DNA of 64,000 bases, from assembly GCF_009938225.1 (NCBI RefSeq), contig NZ_AP019657.1:1302001-1366000 (forward strand). The letters are read 5' to 3'. The notes under the pieces are model-generated. The model was not told the origin of the DNA and made no database searches. It saw only the letters and a list, made by a program, of their open reading frames with translations. Positions 1 through 7,843 of this stretch are shown here, piece after piece. The DNA is from Vibrio ponticus. GTDB lineage: Bacteria; Pseudomonadota; Gammaproteobacteria; Enterobacterales; Vibrionaceae. The translations under genes were made by a program, and so were the position numbers. Within the stretch, counting starts at the first letter, position 1. Each line of letters opens with the position of its first letter.

Positions 1-302
1 TCATGCAGATTGTCGATGTTTTGCGTAATGATAGTCACGGTACCGTTTAGCTCTTGCTCCAAGCGCCCTAACGCGTTATGCGCGGCGTTAGGCTTGATAG
101 ACTCATCTTGCAGCTTTCTACGACGTTGATTGTAGAAGTCTTGTACTAAATCAGGATTACGCGCAAAACCTTCCGGTGTCGCCACATCTTCTATGCGGTG
201 GTTTTCCCAAAGTCCATCTTGGGTACGAAAAGTTTGAATCCCCGATTCAGCCGAGATACCAGCGCCTGTCAGTATGACTACATTTCTATAAGGGAAATCC
301 AT
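1..302 (-). CDS. cobB: NAD-dependent protein deacylase CobB (sirtuin), 5' part only
   Basis: Class III (Sir2) deacylase that removes acyl groups from lysines using NAD+. Only the first 100 or so codons are present because the gene runs off the left edge of the window. The translation begins [20 protein letters not shown]; the GAGIS motif is the NAD-binding signature of sirtuins. It continues with FRTQDGLW and ends near [10 protein letters not shown], the TQNID motif just before the catalytic histidine region. The start is the ATG at 302-300. The catalytic His and zinc cysteines lie outside the window. The family call is secure; the acyl preference is not visible. Confidence 0.9.
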   Translation of the reverse strand, partial: MDFPYRNVVILTGAGISAESGIQTFRTQDGLWENHRIEDVATPEGFARNPDLVQDFYNQRRRKLQDESIKPNAAHNALGRLEQELNGTVTIITQNIDNLH

Positions 303-418
303 ACACCAATCCTTGTATTTTTATGTTTCATTAAGCTTAACACCGAAACCACATCAACTGTAGGTATATGGTTTTAGACGATAGTCGAAGTTAATTCACT
401 TTTTAGCTTTAGGTCACA

Positions 419-442
419 ATAAAAAAGCGGCTTACGCCGCTT
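419..442 (-). terminator. Rho-independent terminator of the ammonium transporter gene
   Basis: Read on the minus strand, a 7-bp stem AAGCGGC/GCCGCTT with a 4-nt loop is followed by a run of six T. It lies 8 bases after the stop codon of the transporter gene. Confidence 0.85.
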
Positions 443-449
443 CTATCCT

Positions 450-1670
450 CTAGTCATCATTAGTGGAAGAGATGCGGTGAATGGTTAAATCCGCACCGTT
501 GTACTCTTCTTCTTCGGAAAGTCTTAATCCCATCATAGCGTTAATTGCCCCGTACACAATCAAAGCACCAATCAGCGCGACAGAAATACCTAGCAAAGTT
601 CCTAAAACTTGCACTGTAAGACTTACGCCACCGAGTCCACCTAACGCTGATTGACCAAAAATGCCTGCGGCAATACCGCCCCAAGCTCCGCAAACGCCAT
701 GCAATGGCCAAACGCCTAGTACATCATCAATCTTGGTTTTGTTTTGTAAGTAGGTAAATAGGTATACAAACAGCACGCCAGCAATTGCGCCAGTAACCAA
801 TGCGCCAATTGGGTGCATTAAGTCTGAACCCGCACAGATAGCCACAAGCCCCGCCAATGGGCCGTTGTGGATAAATCCTGGGTCATTTTTACCTGCGATA
901 AGAGAAGCGACTATGCCTCCAACCATCGCCATTAATGAGTTCATCGCGACTAAGCCACTGATGCCATTAAGGCTTTGCGCTGACATCACATTGAAGCCAA
1001 ACCAGCCGACACACAAAATCCATGCGCCAAGTGCAAGAAACGGGATGTTTGAAGGTACAAAGTTAGTGTGTTTGCCCGCGCGAATACGTCCTTTACGCAT
1101 ACCTAAGAAATTCACCGCAACCAGTGCTATCCAGCCCCCTACACCATGGACCACAACTGAACCGGCAAAGTCATGAAAGCCCACGCCAAACTGCGCTTCA
1201 AACCATGCTTGAACACCGAAATTACCATTCCAGATCATGCCTTCAAACAATGGATAAACAAGACCTACAGTAAAGAATGTTGCGATCAAGATTGGGTAGA
1301 AACGCGCGCGTTCGGCAATGCCGCCAGAGACAATGGCAGGTATCGCGGCAGCAAAGGTGAGTAAGAAGAAAAACTTCACTAATTCATAGCCATTGCCTTG
1401 CGATAGCGTCTCTGCATCAGCAAAGAAGTTGGCGCCATAAGCAACCCAATAACCAATAAAGAAATATGCGAGGGCTGAGATACCGAAATCGGCTAGGATC
1501 TTAACCAGCGCGTTTACTTGGTTCTTTTGGCGCACCGTTCCTACTTCAAGAAACGCAAAGCCTGCATGCATCAAAAAAACCATAATCGCACCAAGTAATA
1601 AGAAAAGCGTATCGGAACTTTGAGTTAGTGTTTGTACAGCTCCATGTACCTGACTAGCAGTTACACTCAT
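450..1670 (-). CDS. amt: Ammonium transporter (Amt/Rh family)
   Basis: Inner-membrane ammonium channel of 406 aa, a normal length for Amt. About eleven hydrophobic helices are visible. The twin pore histidines are present: His175 in DFAGSVVVHGVGG and His324 in WPLHGVCGAWG. No cleavable signal peptide is apparent, unlike E. coli AmtB. The ATG at 1670 follows a GGAGA ribosome site. No glnK/PII gene is adjacent, so the common glnK-amtB pairing is missing here. A sigma54 promoter and an NtrC-like site upstream point to control by nitrogen limitation. Confidence 0.93.
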   Translation of the reverse strand: MSVTASQVHGAVQTLTQSSDTLFLLLGAIMVFLMHAGFAFLEVGTVRQKNQVNALVKILADFGISALAYFFIGYWVAYGANFFADAETLSQGNGYELVKFFFLLTFAAAIPAIVSGGIAERARFYPILIATFFTVGLVYPLFEGMIWNGNFGVQAWFEAQFGVGFHDFAGSVVVHGVGGWIALVAVNFLGMRKGRIRAGKHTNFVPSNIPFLALGAWILCVGWFGFNVMSAQSLNGISGLVAMNSLMAMVGGIVASLIAGKNDPGFIHNGPLAGLVAICAGSDLMHPIGALVTGAIAGVLFVYLFTYLQNKTKIDDVLGVWPLHGVCGAWGGIAAGIFGQSALGGLGGVSLTVQVLGTLLGISVALIGALIVYGAINAMMGLRLSEEEEYNGADLTIHRISSTNDD

Positions 1671-1725
1671 GATTCATTGTCTCCGTGTGTTGTAGCGCAC
1701 TTATCCTGTGCATCTGGTCGTCTAT

Positions 1726-1742
1726 TTCACCATGATGGTGAA
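1726..1742. repeat. 17-bp inverted repeat in the amt leader
   Basis: TTCACCATGATGGTGAA is a near-perfect palindrome with 8-bp arms around one central base. It lies downstream of the predicted sigma54 transcription start, inside the amt 5' leader. It resembles an NtrC half-site arrangement but is in the wrong place for an enhancer. It could be a repressor site or an mRNA hairpin close to the ribosome site. Confidence 0.4.
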
Positions 1743-1765
1743 TTCAATAATTAAGCGACTGACGG

Positions 1766-1781
1766 AGCAAAGAGTGTTCCA
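1766..1781 (-). promoter_or_regulatory. Sigma54 promoter of amt
   Basis: Minus-strand TGGAACACTCTTTGCT. The -24 GG and -12 GC are separated by exactly 10 bp, and the -12 box TTGCT is consensus. The predicted start is near 1755, giving a leader of about 85 nt before the amt ATG. Confidence 0.75.
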
Positions 1782-1897
1782 AAATTTAGTCTTTTATCAG
1801 ATTTATTATAACCAACTGAATTTTCGATAAATATCTGTAAGCTTTGCAGTTAGTAGAAACACAGGAACTACTATTACTTGCACTAGTGTGGGGAATT

Positions 1898-1914
1898 TGC
1901 ACTGTGCTGATGCA
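1898..1914. promoter_or_regulatory. NtrC-like enhancer site upstream of amt
   Basis: TGCACTGTGCTGATGCA matches the dyad consensus TGCACCANNNTGGTGCA at most fixed positions, with both outer TGCA boxes intact. It sits roughly 145-160 bp upstream of the predicted transcription start, a typical enhancer distance. A second, weaker half-match (TGCACTAGTGTGG) begins near 1879. The assignment to NtrC is inferred from the motif and the gene's role. Confidence 0.55.
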
Positions 1915-1961
1915 TGTTAAGCGTGCAGTCCGGTTTGTGCATGATGATAAATGACGGGATC

Positions 1962-1987
1962 AAAAAAGGTCTCCGAAGAGACCTTTT
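1962..1987 (-). terminator. Terminator of the formate dehydrogenase operon
   Basis: On the minus strand a 10-bp stem AAAAGGTCTC/GAGACCTTTT encloses a TTCG loop closed by C-G, the very stable cUUCGg tetraloop, with T residues following. It starts just after the stop codon of the last gene of the fdh operon. Confidence 0.88.
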
Positions 1988-1990
1988 GAA

Positions 1991-2407
1991 TTATAGGTTA
2001 GGACCAGTTGAAGGTCGGTGCGGTTTATTTGCTTTAAGCTGTTGCATGCCTTGGAACATGCGTACAAACCACACAAGGATCGCTAAGATCGCGAACACGC
2101 CACCAATCACTGGAATTGCGTAAGCAATTTTATCCAGCAGTGTATTGTGGAACCAATAACGTTCGATACCCTCTAATACACCATTGGTTGTCGCTACCGT
2201 TACAATAAGCACAACGAAGAATGTGAAGTACAAGAAAAACGTACGGATTATTCCGTAGTAATGCGAGGTAACTACATCATCATCTTCGCCCTTATCCAGA
2301 CGGTAACCCGCATATATAATTGCAATTACACCTGAAATAAGGAATGTGAAAGGCGTAAAGCAGCTTAGGATGTACGCAACCCAAATACCATTATGAGGTT
2401 TGTTCAT
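1991..2407 (-). CDS. Small integral membrane protein at the end of the fdh operon
   Basis: A 138-aa protein with about three hydrophobic segments (roughly residues 8-32, 48-72 and 95-118) and a polar, proline-containing tail. Its start overlaps the end of fdhC by 17 bp, so it is translationally coupled to the cytochrome subunit, and a strong terminator follows it. I do not recognise a named family with certainty. The position suggests a membrane accessory role for the formate dehydrogenase complex, but no catalytic motif is visible. Confidence 0.8.
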   Translation of the reverse strand: MNKPHNGIWVAYILSCFTPFTFLISGVIAIIYAGYRLDKGEDDDVVTSHYYGIIRTFFLYFTFFVVLIVTVATTNGVLEGIERYWFHNTLLDKIAYAIPVIGGVFAILAILVWFVRMFQGMQQLKANKPHRPSTGPNL

Positions 2408-3440
2408 CAGCTTTTACTCCTTTTTGCACAGTTTCGCTCGGCTCAGCCTCGCCCATCGCTTCTTTTGCTTTAACTTCTTCGTACCACAAGTCGTGGTGTT
2501 CTTTCGCCCAAGTCTCGTCAACTTCGCCAGTTACCATGCCTTCAAGTGCACCTTCCATACCGAATAGACCGATATAGATGTGGAAAATGAAACCACAGAT
2601 CAGGATCAGTGCAGAGAACATGTGCACTAAGTTAGAGATTTCCATGTCGCGACGTGTTTGACCAAAGATTGGGAAGTCAAGGATCAAGCCACTTACCGCA
2701 GCGATAGCGCCAAAGCCGATTAGCAACCAATAAATCGCTTTTTCACCACCGTTAGAGAAACCTGCAGAAGGATGCGTACCCTTGTGCTTACCAACCATGC
2801 CACCCATTTTCATAAACCAACGAACGTCAGTCATGTTAGGGATAGACTTGCGCCACCACTTCAGCAGAACAAAAGTAAGTAAAACAAAGAACAATGGACC
2901 TACGTAGTTGTGGTATTGCTTGGCTAGCATGATCACAAAGCCCCAGAACTCACTTGGAACATAAGGCTTTAAGAAGTGCTTACCATAAACCAGCATCAGA
3001 CCACTGAACGCAAGCGTCAAGAATGTAAACGCCATGCTCCAGTGTAGTGCGCGGTCCCAACGAGACCAACGCTTCATCTTCTTACCGGTACGTGGTTTGC
3101 TCAGCATTAGCGGGCCAACAAATACGTACGCCATGATAACCATCGCGATACTACCGAAGATCGCTACTGCACCAGCCGGAGACATCCATTTCTCTTTTAG
3201 TACAAACCAAGTCTCGCCTGGCGTACTGATAAGAACACCGTGCTCTGGGAACTTAGACGTTGTATAGCCAGACTCACCTTCACGTACTTCTTTCCAGAAT
3301 TGTGTACCAGCAAGCTGTGCCATCTCTTTCTGCGCAGTTGGCACTGACTCTTGCGCTGCCGCTGGCAGTGAAAGAGCCATTGCCAGTGCTGCCAAAAATG
3401 GCAGCACTGCAAGAGAGAGACGTTTAAACAGATGTGTCAT
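2391..3440 (-). CDS. fdhC: Formate dehydrogenase cytochrome b556 (gamma) subunit
   Basis: Membrane di-haem cytochrome b that passes electrons from the iron-sulphur subunit to the quinone pool. Start chosen at the ATG at 3440 (MTHLFKRLSLAVLPFL), because an in-frame ATG 12 bases upstream would lie inside the GGAGAGAG ribosome site. An N-terminal signal peptide (about residues 1-30, ending PAAAQ) and a periplasmic stretch precede the first helix. The cytochrome core follows with haem-ligand type histidines in WDRALHWSMAF, KQYHNYVGP and NLVHMFSAL. The C-terminus is long and acidic. It lies 15 bp downstream of fdhB. Confidence 0.92.
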   Translation of the reverse strand: MTHLFKRLSLAVLPFLAALAMALSLPAAAQESVPTAQKEMAQLAGTQFWKEVREGESGYTTSKFPEHGVLISTPGETWFVLKEKWMSPAGAVAIFGSIAMVIMAYVFVGPLMLSKPRTGKKMKRWSRWDRALHWSMAFTFLTLAFSGLMLVYGKHFLKPYVPSEFWGFVIMLAKQYHNYVGPLFFVLLTFVLLKWWRKSIPNMTDVRWFMKMGGMVGKHKGTHPSAGFSNGGEKAIYWLLIGFGAIAAVSGLILDFPIFGQTRRDMEISNLVHMFSALILICGFIFHIYIGLFGMEGALEGMVTGEVDETWAKEHHDLWYEEVKAKEAMGEAEPSETVQKGVKADEQTS

Positions 3441-3455
3441 ATCTCTCTCCAAACC

Positions 3456-4064
3456 TTAGCTTTTTGTTGCGTCGAAAGACAGATCTTCACCGTTTGTCCA
3501 ACCCGCGTTTTCAGCACCACGCTGAACCACACGTTGACGGAAGATGTCTGATACTTTCTCAGCATCACCAGCTAGTAGTGCTTTAGTTGAACATAGAGAA
3601 GCACACATAGGTAGTTTACCTTCAGCAATACGGTTAGCACCGTACTTCTCACGCTCTTCTACTGAGCCAGGTTCAGTGTTTGGACCGCCTGCACAGAATG
3701 TACATTTGTCCATCTTACCGCGCTCACCAAACGAAGCTTGTTTAGGGAACTGAGGCGCACCGAACGGACACGCAAATAGACAGTAACCACAACCGATACA
3801 TAGATCTTTGTTGTGTAGAACAATGCCATCTTCAGTGTGCTCAAAACAGTCTGCAGGACAAACGGCCATACAAGGCGCGTCTGTACAGTGCATACAAGCG
3901 ACTGAGATTGAGTTTTCACCTGGTTCGCCATCGTTAAGTGTTACTACGCGGCGGCGTTGAATACCCCACTCTAGCGCGTCGTCGTTTTCGTTTTTACATG
4001 CAGTCACACAGCCGTTACATTCGATACAGCGTTTGGTGTCACATAGGAATTTCATTCGTGCCAT
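3456..4064 (-). CDS. fdhB: Formate dehydrogenase iron-sulphur (beta) subunit
   Basis: Electron-transfer subunit of 202 aa with four [4Fe-4S] ferredoxin motifs: CDTKRCIECNGCVTACK, CMHCTDAPCMAVCPADC, CIGCGYCLFACPFG, and a CTFC pair with a later CASLC. It is much shorter than E. coli FdnH (about 290 aa) and lacks the C-terminal transmembrane anchor, so it should be a soluble periplasmic subunit carried out by the Tat signal of FdhA. It is the type often annotated fdh3B. It sits between fdhA (11-bp gap) and fdhC (15-bp gap). Confidence 0.93.
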   Translation of the reverse strand: MARMKFLCDTKRCIECNGCVTACKNENDDALEWGIQRRRVVTLNDGEPGENSISVACMHCTDAPCMAVCPADCFEHTEDGIVLHNKDLCIGCGYCLFACPFGAPQFPKQASFGERGKMDKCTFCAGGPNTEPGSVEEREKYGANRIAEGKLPMCASLCSTKALLAGDAEKVSDIFRQRVVQRGAENAGWTNGEDLSFDATKS

Positions 4065-4075
4065 TTCTTGACTCC

Positions 4076-6931
4076 TTACGCTTTACGAATGTTACATAGG
4101 GTTACTTTAGTTTCCTGCATCAAAGTAACAGGGTCGTAACCGTAAGTGGTTGCAGTGTTCGCTGCTTCACCAATCACGTATGGGTCAGTACCTTCTGGGT
4201 ACTTGTGACGAAGATCTTCACCTTCGAACTTACCGCCAAAGTGGAATGGAATGAACGCAAGACCAGGTTTAACACGACGAGTAACCATCGCTTTAACCTT
4301 GATGCGACCTTTCTCTGCACCTTCAACCCAAACGTCATCACCATCTTTAAAGCCAAGATCGTTAGCGTCTTTAGGGTTCACTTCTACAAACATCTCTTGT
4401 TGTAGTTCAGCAAGCCATGGGTTTGAACGTGTCTCTTCACCGCCACCTTCGTACTCAACCAGACGACCAGAAGTTAGGATAATTGGGTATTCACCTGACT
4501 TATCTTCTTTCTGAATTGACTTGTACAAGGTTGGTACACGGAAGATCGCTTCTTTGTCATCCCAAGTTGGGTAATCAGCAACAAGATCGCGACGTGGTGT
4601 GTACAGTGGCTCACGGTGTAGTGGTACGCGGTCTGGGAAAGTCCAAACGATCGCACGTGCTTTACCGTTACCAAATGGGATACAACCGTGTTTAATCGCA
4701 ACACGTTGGATACCACCTGAAAGGTCAGTCTTCCAGTTTTTGCCTTCAGCTGCTGCTTTTTCTTCAGCCGTTAGGTCATCCCACCAACCAAGTTGTTTTA
4801 GCAGCTTGTCAGTGAATTCTGGGTAACCATCTTGGATCTCACAGCCTTTTGAGTAGCTGTCTTCAGCCAGTAGGCTTTGACCTTCAAATTCAACACCGAA
4901 ACGAGTACGGAAGTTACCGCCACCCTCAGCAACCGTCTTAGACGTATCGTAAAGGATGTGAGTACCTGGGTGTTTCATCTCAGGCGTACCCCAACATGGC
5001 CAAGGCAGACCGTAAGTTTCACCGTTTGCAGGGCCACCTTCCGCTTCAAGCGTTGTCTTGTGGAATGTGTGCCAGTTTTGTTGGTGCTCTTTTAGACGCT
5101 CAGGGCTTTGACCTGTGTAACCGATTGTCCACATACCTTTGTTGAATTCGCGTGTAATGTCTTCGATTACAGGCTGGTTGTTTTCAACTTTGATGTTTTT
5201 GAACAGTTGATCAGCAATACCTAGTTTTTGTGACAGTAGGTAGATGATTTCATGGTCAGGTTTTGAATCAAATAGCGGTTGGATAACCTGATCACGCCAC
5301 TGAATTGAGCGGTTAGATGCGGTTACACTACCGTGAGTTTCAAACTGAGTGGTTGCTGGAAGCAGGTAAACGCCGTCTGTACGATCGTTCATTACCGCTG
5401 CAACTGTTGGGTATGGGTCAACGATAACCATCATATCCAGCTTTTGCATCGCTTTCTTCATCTCAGGACCACGAGTCTGAGAGTTTACTGCGTGACCCCA
5501 GTAGAACATTGCACGAATGTTTTCACGCTGACGGATCTTGTCTTTGTCTTCAAGAACACCATCAACCCAGCGAGATACAGGAATACCTGCACTGTGCATT
5601 GGTTTTTGACCGCCGTATTCATTGTTGTCGAAACGGTTTTGAACCCAATCAAAATCTACGTCCCAAACTTTCGACCAGTGACGCCATGCACCTTCAGAAA
5701 GACCGTAGTAACCAGGTAGCGTATCAGATAGTACGCCAAGGTCAGTTGCACCTTGTACGTTATCGTGACCACGGAAAATGTTTGCACCGCCGCCAGATTT
5801 ACCCATGTTACCTAGCGCTAGCTCAAGTACACAGTAAGCACGTGTGTTGTTGTTACCAGTAGTATGTTGAGTACCACCCATACACCATACAACACAGCCT
5901 GGGCGATGTTCAGAAAGAAGTTTAGCCGTGTGGTACACGTCTGCTTCGCTTACGCCAGTTACACGTTCAACTTCTGCTGGGTTCCATTTCGCTACTTCTG
6001 CACGGATTTCATCCATACCGAATACGCGTTGTTGGATAAACTCTTTGTCTTCCCAGTTATTCGCGAATACGTGCCATAGTACACCCCAGATAAACGCAAC
6101 GTCTGAACCTGGACGTAGTGATACGTAATGATCCGCTTTAGCCGCTGTACGAGTACGACGAGGGTCTGCTACTACGATCTTACAGTTGCTCTTCTCTTTC
6201 GCGATAAGGATATGCTGCATTGCTACAGGGTGAGCTTCTGCTGGGTTCGAGCCGATAAATAGCATCGATTTACAGTTGTGCATATCGTTGAAAGAGTTTG
6301 TCATCGCACCGTAACCCCAAGTGTTTGCTACACCGGCTACTGTGGTTGAGTGACAGATACGTGCTTGGTGGTCAACGTTGTTGGTACCCCATAGCGACGC
6401 CATTTTACGATACAGGTATGCCTGCTCGTTGTTGTGCTTCGCACTACCTAGGAAGTAAACCGCATCAGGACCCGATTGTTCACGGATCTCTAGTGTTTTC
6501 TTACTGATCTCTTCTAGCGCTTGATCCCAAGAAAGCTTCTTCCACTTACCGTTTTCAAGCTTCATTGGGTACTTAAGACGACGCTCACCGTGACCGTGTT
6601 CACGCAGTGCTGCACCTTTTGCACAGTGACCACCAGCGTTGAACGGGTGATCGAATGCTGGCTCTTGACCAGTCCAAACACCTTGTTGCACTTCAGCGTA
6701 GATACCACAACCTACAGAACAGTGTGAACAGATAGTACGTTTTACTTCTGTCTTTGCATCTGGATCAACAGGTTTAGCTTGTGCTTTCTTCATCATGCCA
6801 GGAGCGAATAGGCTTGCACCTACAACCGCGCCACCAGCAGCTAGTGAAGAGTTTTTCATAAATGTACGACGAGAAACACCAAGTTGGTTTTGCTCTTTGC
6901 TCACTGAATCAGAGCGTTTCACTAATTTCAT
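4076..6931 (-). CDS. fdhA: Formate dehydrogenase catalytic (alpha) subunit, cysteine type, Tat-exported
   Basis: Molybdenum- or tungsten-bis-MGD enzyme (951 aa) that oxidises formate to CO2. A Tat signal is present (SRRTFMK with Arg21-Arg22, then a hydrophobic stretch ending AQA). One [4Fe-4S] cluster is bound by Cys68, Cys71, Cys75 and Cys103. The active-site stretch reads QARICHSTTVAG, with Cys193 where E. coli FdnG has selenocysteine in QARVUHGPTVAS, so no SECIS element is needed. Molybdopterin-binding blocks follow through to a C-terminal dinucleotide-binding domain. The cofactor genes mobA and mobB-moeA and a tungstate transporter lie in the same window. Confidence 0.96.
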   Translation of the reverse strand: MKLVKRSDSVSKEQNQLGVSRRTFMKNSSLAAGGAVVGASLFAPGMMKKAQAKPVDPDAKTEVKRTICSHCSVGCGIYAEVQQGVWTGQEPAFDHPFNAGGHCAKGAALREHGHGERRLKYPMKLENGKWKKLSWDQALEEISKKTLEIREQSGPDAVYFLGSAKHNNEQAYLYRKMASLWGTNNVDHQARICHSTTVAGVANTWGYGAMTNSFNDMHNCKSMLFIGSNPAEAHPVAMQHILIAKEKSNCKIVVADPRRTRTAAKADHYVSLRPGSDVAFIWGVLWHVFANNWEDKEFIQQRVFGMDEIRAEVAKWNPAEVERVTGVSEADVYHTAKLLSEHRPGCVVWCMGGTQHTTGNNNTRAYCVLELALGNMGKSGGGANIFRGHDNVQGATDLGVLSDTLPGYYGLSEGAWRHWSKVWDVDFDWVQNRFDNNEYGGQKPMHSAGIPVSRWVDGVLEDKDKIRQRENIRAMFYWGHAVNSQTRGPEMKKAMQKLDMMVIVDPYPTVAAVMNDRTDGVYLLPATTQFETHGSVTASNRSIQWRDQVIQPLFDSKPDHEIIYLLSQKLGIADQLFKNIKVENNQPVIEDITREFNKGMWTIGYTGQSPERLKEHQQNWHTFHKTTLEAEGGPANGETYGLPWPCWGTPEMKHPGTHILYDTSKTVAEGGGNFRTRFGVEFEGQSLLAEDSYSKGCEIQDGYPEFTDKLLKQLGWWDDLTAEEKAAAEGKNWKTDLSGGIQRVAIKHGCIPFGNGKARAIVWTFPDRVPLHREPLYTPRRDLVADYPTWDDKEAIFRVPTLYKSIQKEDKSGEYPIILTSGRLVEYEGGGEETRSNPWLAELQQEMFVEVNPKDANDLGFKDGDDVWVEGAEKGRIKVKAMVTRRVKPGLAFIPFHFGGKFEGEDLRHKYPEGTDPYVIGEAANTATTYGYDPVTLMQETKVTLCNIRKA

Positions 6932-6946
6932 GCGTAATGCTCCTAA

Positions 6947-7144
6947 TTACAGTGTGTCGTAGTAATCGCGAATGTGCTGAGTTTCACGATAGCCAGTCTT
7001 CTTTACGTCAGGTTTAATTTCTGCAGTTTCTGCAGCGGTTGCCACTTTGCTTGTCCCAGCGACAACTGCACCAGCAACGGCAGCAGTTGTTAAGCCTTTC
7101 AGGAGATCCCTGCGGCTTGTGTTTATTTCATTATTATCTTTCAT
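6947..7144 (-). CDS. Small Tat-signal protein of formate dehydrogenase loci
   Basis: A 65-aa protein with a Tat motif (TSRRDLLKGL) and a hydrophobic Ala/Val stretch ending near ATAAET, leaving only about 25 mature residues ending TQHIRDYYDTL. It matches the family of short Tat-target proteins found just upstream of fdhA (TIGR02811 type, formate dehydrogenase region). It is 15 bp upstream of fdhA and downstream of the TorD-like chaperone. The function is unknown; a role in assembly or export of the complex is inferred from position. Confidence 0.88.
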   Translation of the reverse strand: MKDNNEINTSRRDLLKGLTTAAVAGAVVAGTSKVATAAETAEIKPDVKKTGYRETQHIRDYYDTL

Positions 7145-7207
7145 GGTTGCTTCCTTACCCTCTTAAGGTAGTGTTGTGGAGGCTTAACGCCCCTCTTATC
7201 GATGCTA

Positions 7208-7834
7208 TTACTCGTACTCAGTTACGTTTTTCACATCAATTTTTAAATGGGTTTTACTCTTAATGTTTTGACTAAATTGCACCTGCTCTACCGTGCCAAA
7301 AGCACGTAACAACTGAGCAACTGCCAAATAAAACTTTGCGTGTTGTGCTTGTTCGATCTGCTTCGCTAGTGACTCGTACCAAGGTGCAATGTGTTTATTG
7401 AAAAACACTTGTTGGGTGCACTCTTGCTCGCTAGTTAGCATCGCCATCACTTCGCATAGCGCTGAAATATGATCTTCTGGCTCTTTAACGTTATCTTCAC
7501 GCTCGAAACCGAGGATCTCTAGATCGTTGCGGATCTCTGCTAGAGGTTTTTCCATCAGTGCTCCAGCCATATGCCAAGAGCCAAATGGAACCACTTCACC
7601 ACGACCAATACCGATAAATAGGTCTTGGAATTCATCTTCTAGCGCTTCTGGCTCACTTTCTTGAGCCGCGACTTTTAGTGCTTGCCAAGCTTGTTGCATT
7701 GCGCTTTCTGCAGATTCAATTTCCAAGTCTGCAAGAAAAGCAACGAGATCTTGTGAAGGCAATTGGCGAAACAGAGAAGCCAGAAGTAAATAGATATCTT
7801 GGCGCAGTGTCGCTTGTTCGTTATTGTTTTCCAC
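7208..7834 (-). CDS. TorD/DmsD-family chaperone for the molybdoenzyme
   Basis: A 208-aa, largely helical cytoplasmic protein of the TorD family, which binds Tat signal peptides and holds molybdoenzymes until cofactor insertion. Family-type features are LLASLFRQLP near the N-terminus and the central segment EFQDLFIGIGRGEVVPFGSWHMAGALMEKPLAEIRNDL (E..LFIG...GEV.P..S....G.L.......R.....G). It is 9 bp downstream of the ferredoxin-type gene and upstream of the Tat-signal genes, so FdhA is the natural client. Confidence 0.9.
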   Translation of the reverse strand: MENNNEQATLRQDIYLLLASLFRQLPSQDLVAFLADLEIESAESAMQQAWQALKVAAQESEPEALEDEFQDLFIGIGRGEVVPFGSWHMAGALMEKPLAEIRNDLEILGFEREDNVKEPEDHISALCEVMAMLTSEQECTQQVFFNKHIAPWYESLAKQIEQAQHAKFYLAVAQLLRAFGTVEQVQFSQNIKSKTHLKIDVKNVTEYE

Positions 7835-7843
7835 ACCTGACTC

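Noticed and set aside
1726..1742. Palindrome in the amt leader as an NtrC enhancer
   Set aside because: It lies downstream of the predicted sigma54 start and lacks the outer TGCA boxes; the upstream site at 1898-1914 fits better.
5333..5719. Long plus-strand open frames opposite fdhA
   Set aside because: They are antisense frames within a well-supported gene, with no ribosome site and no recognisable product.
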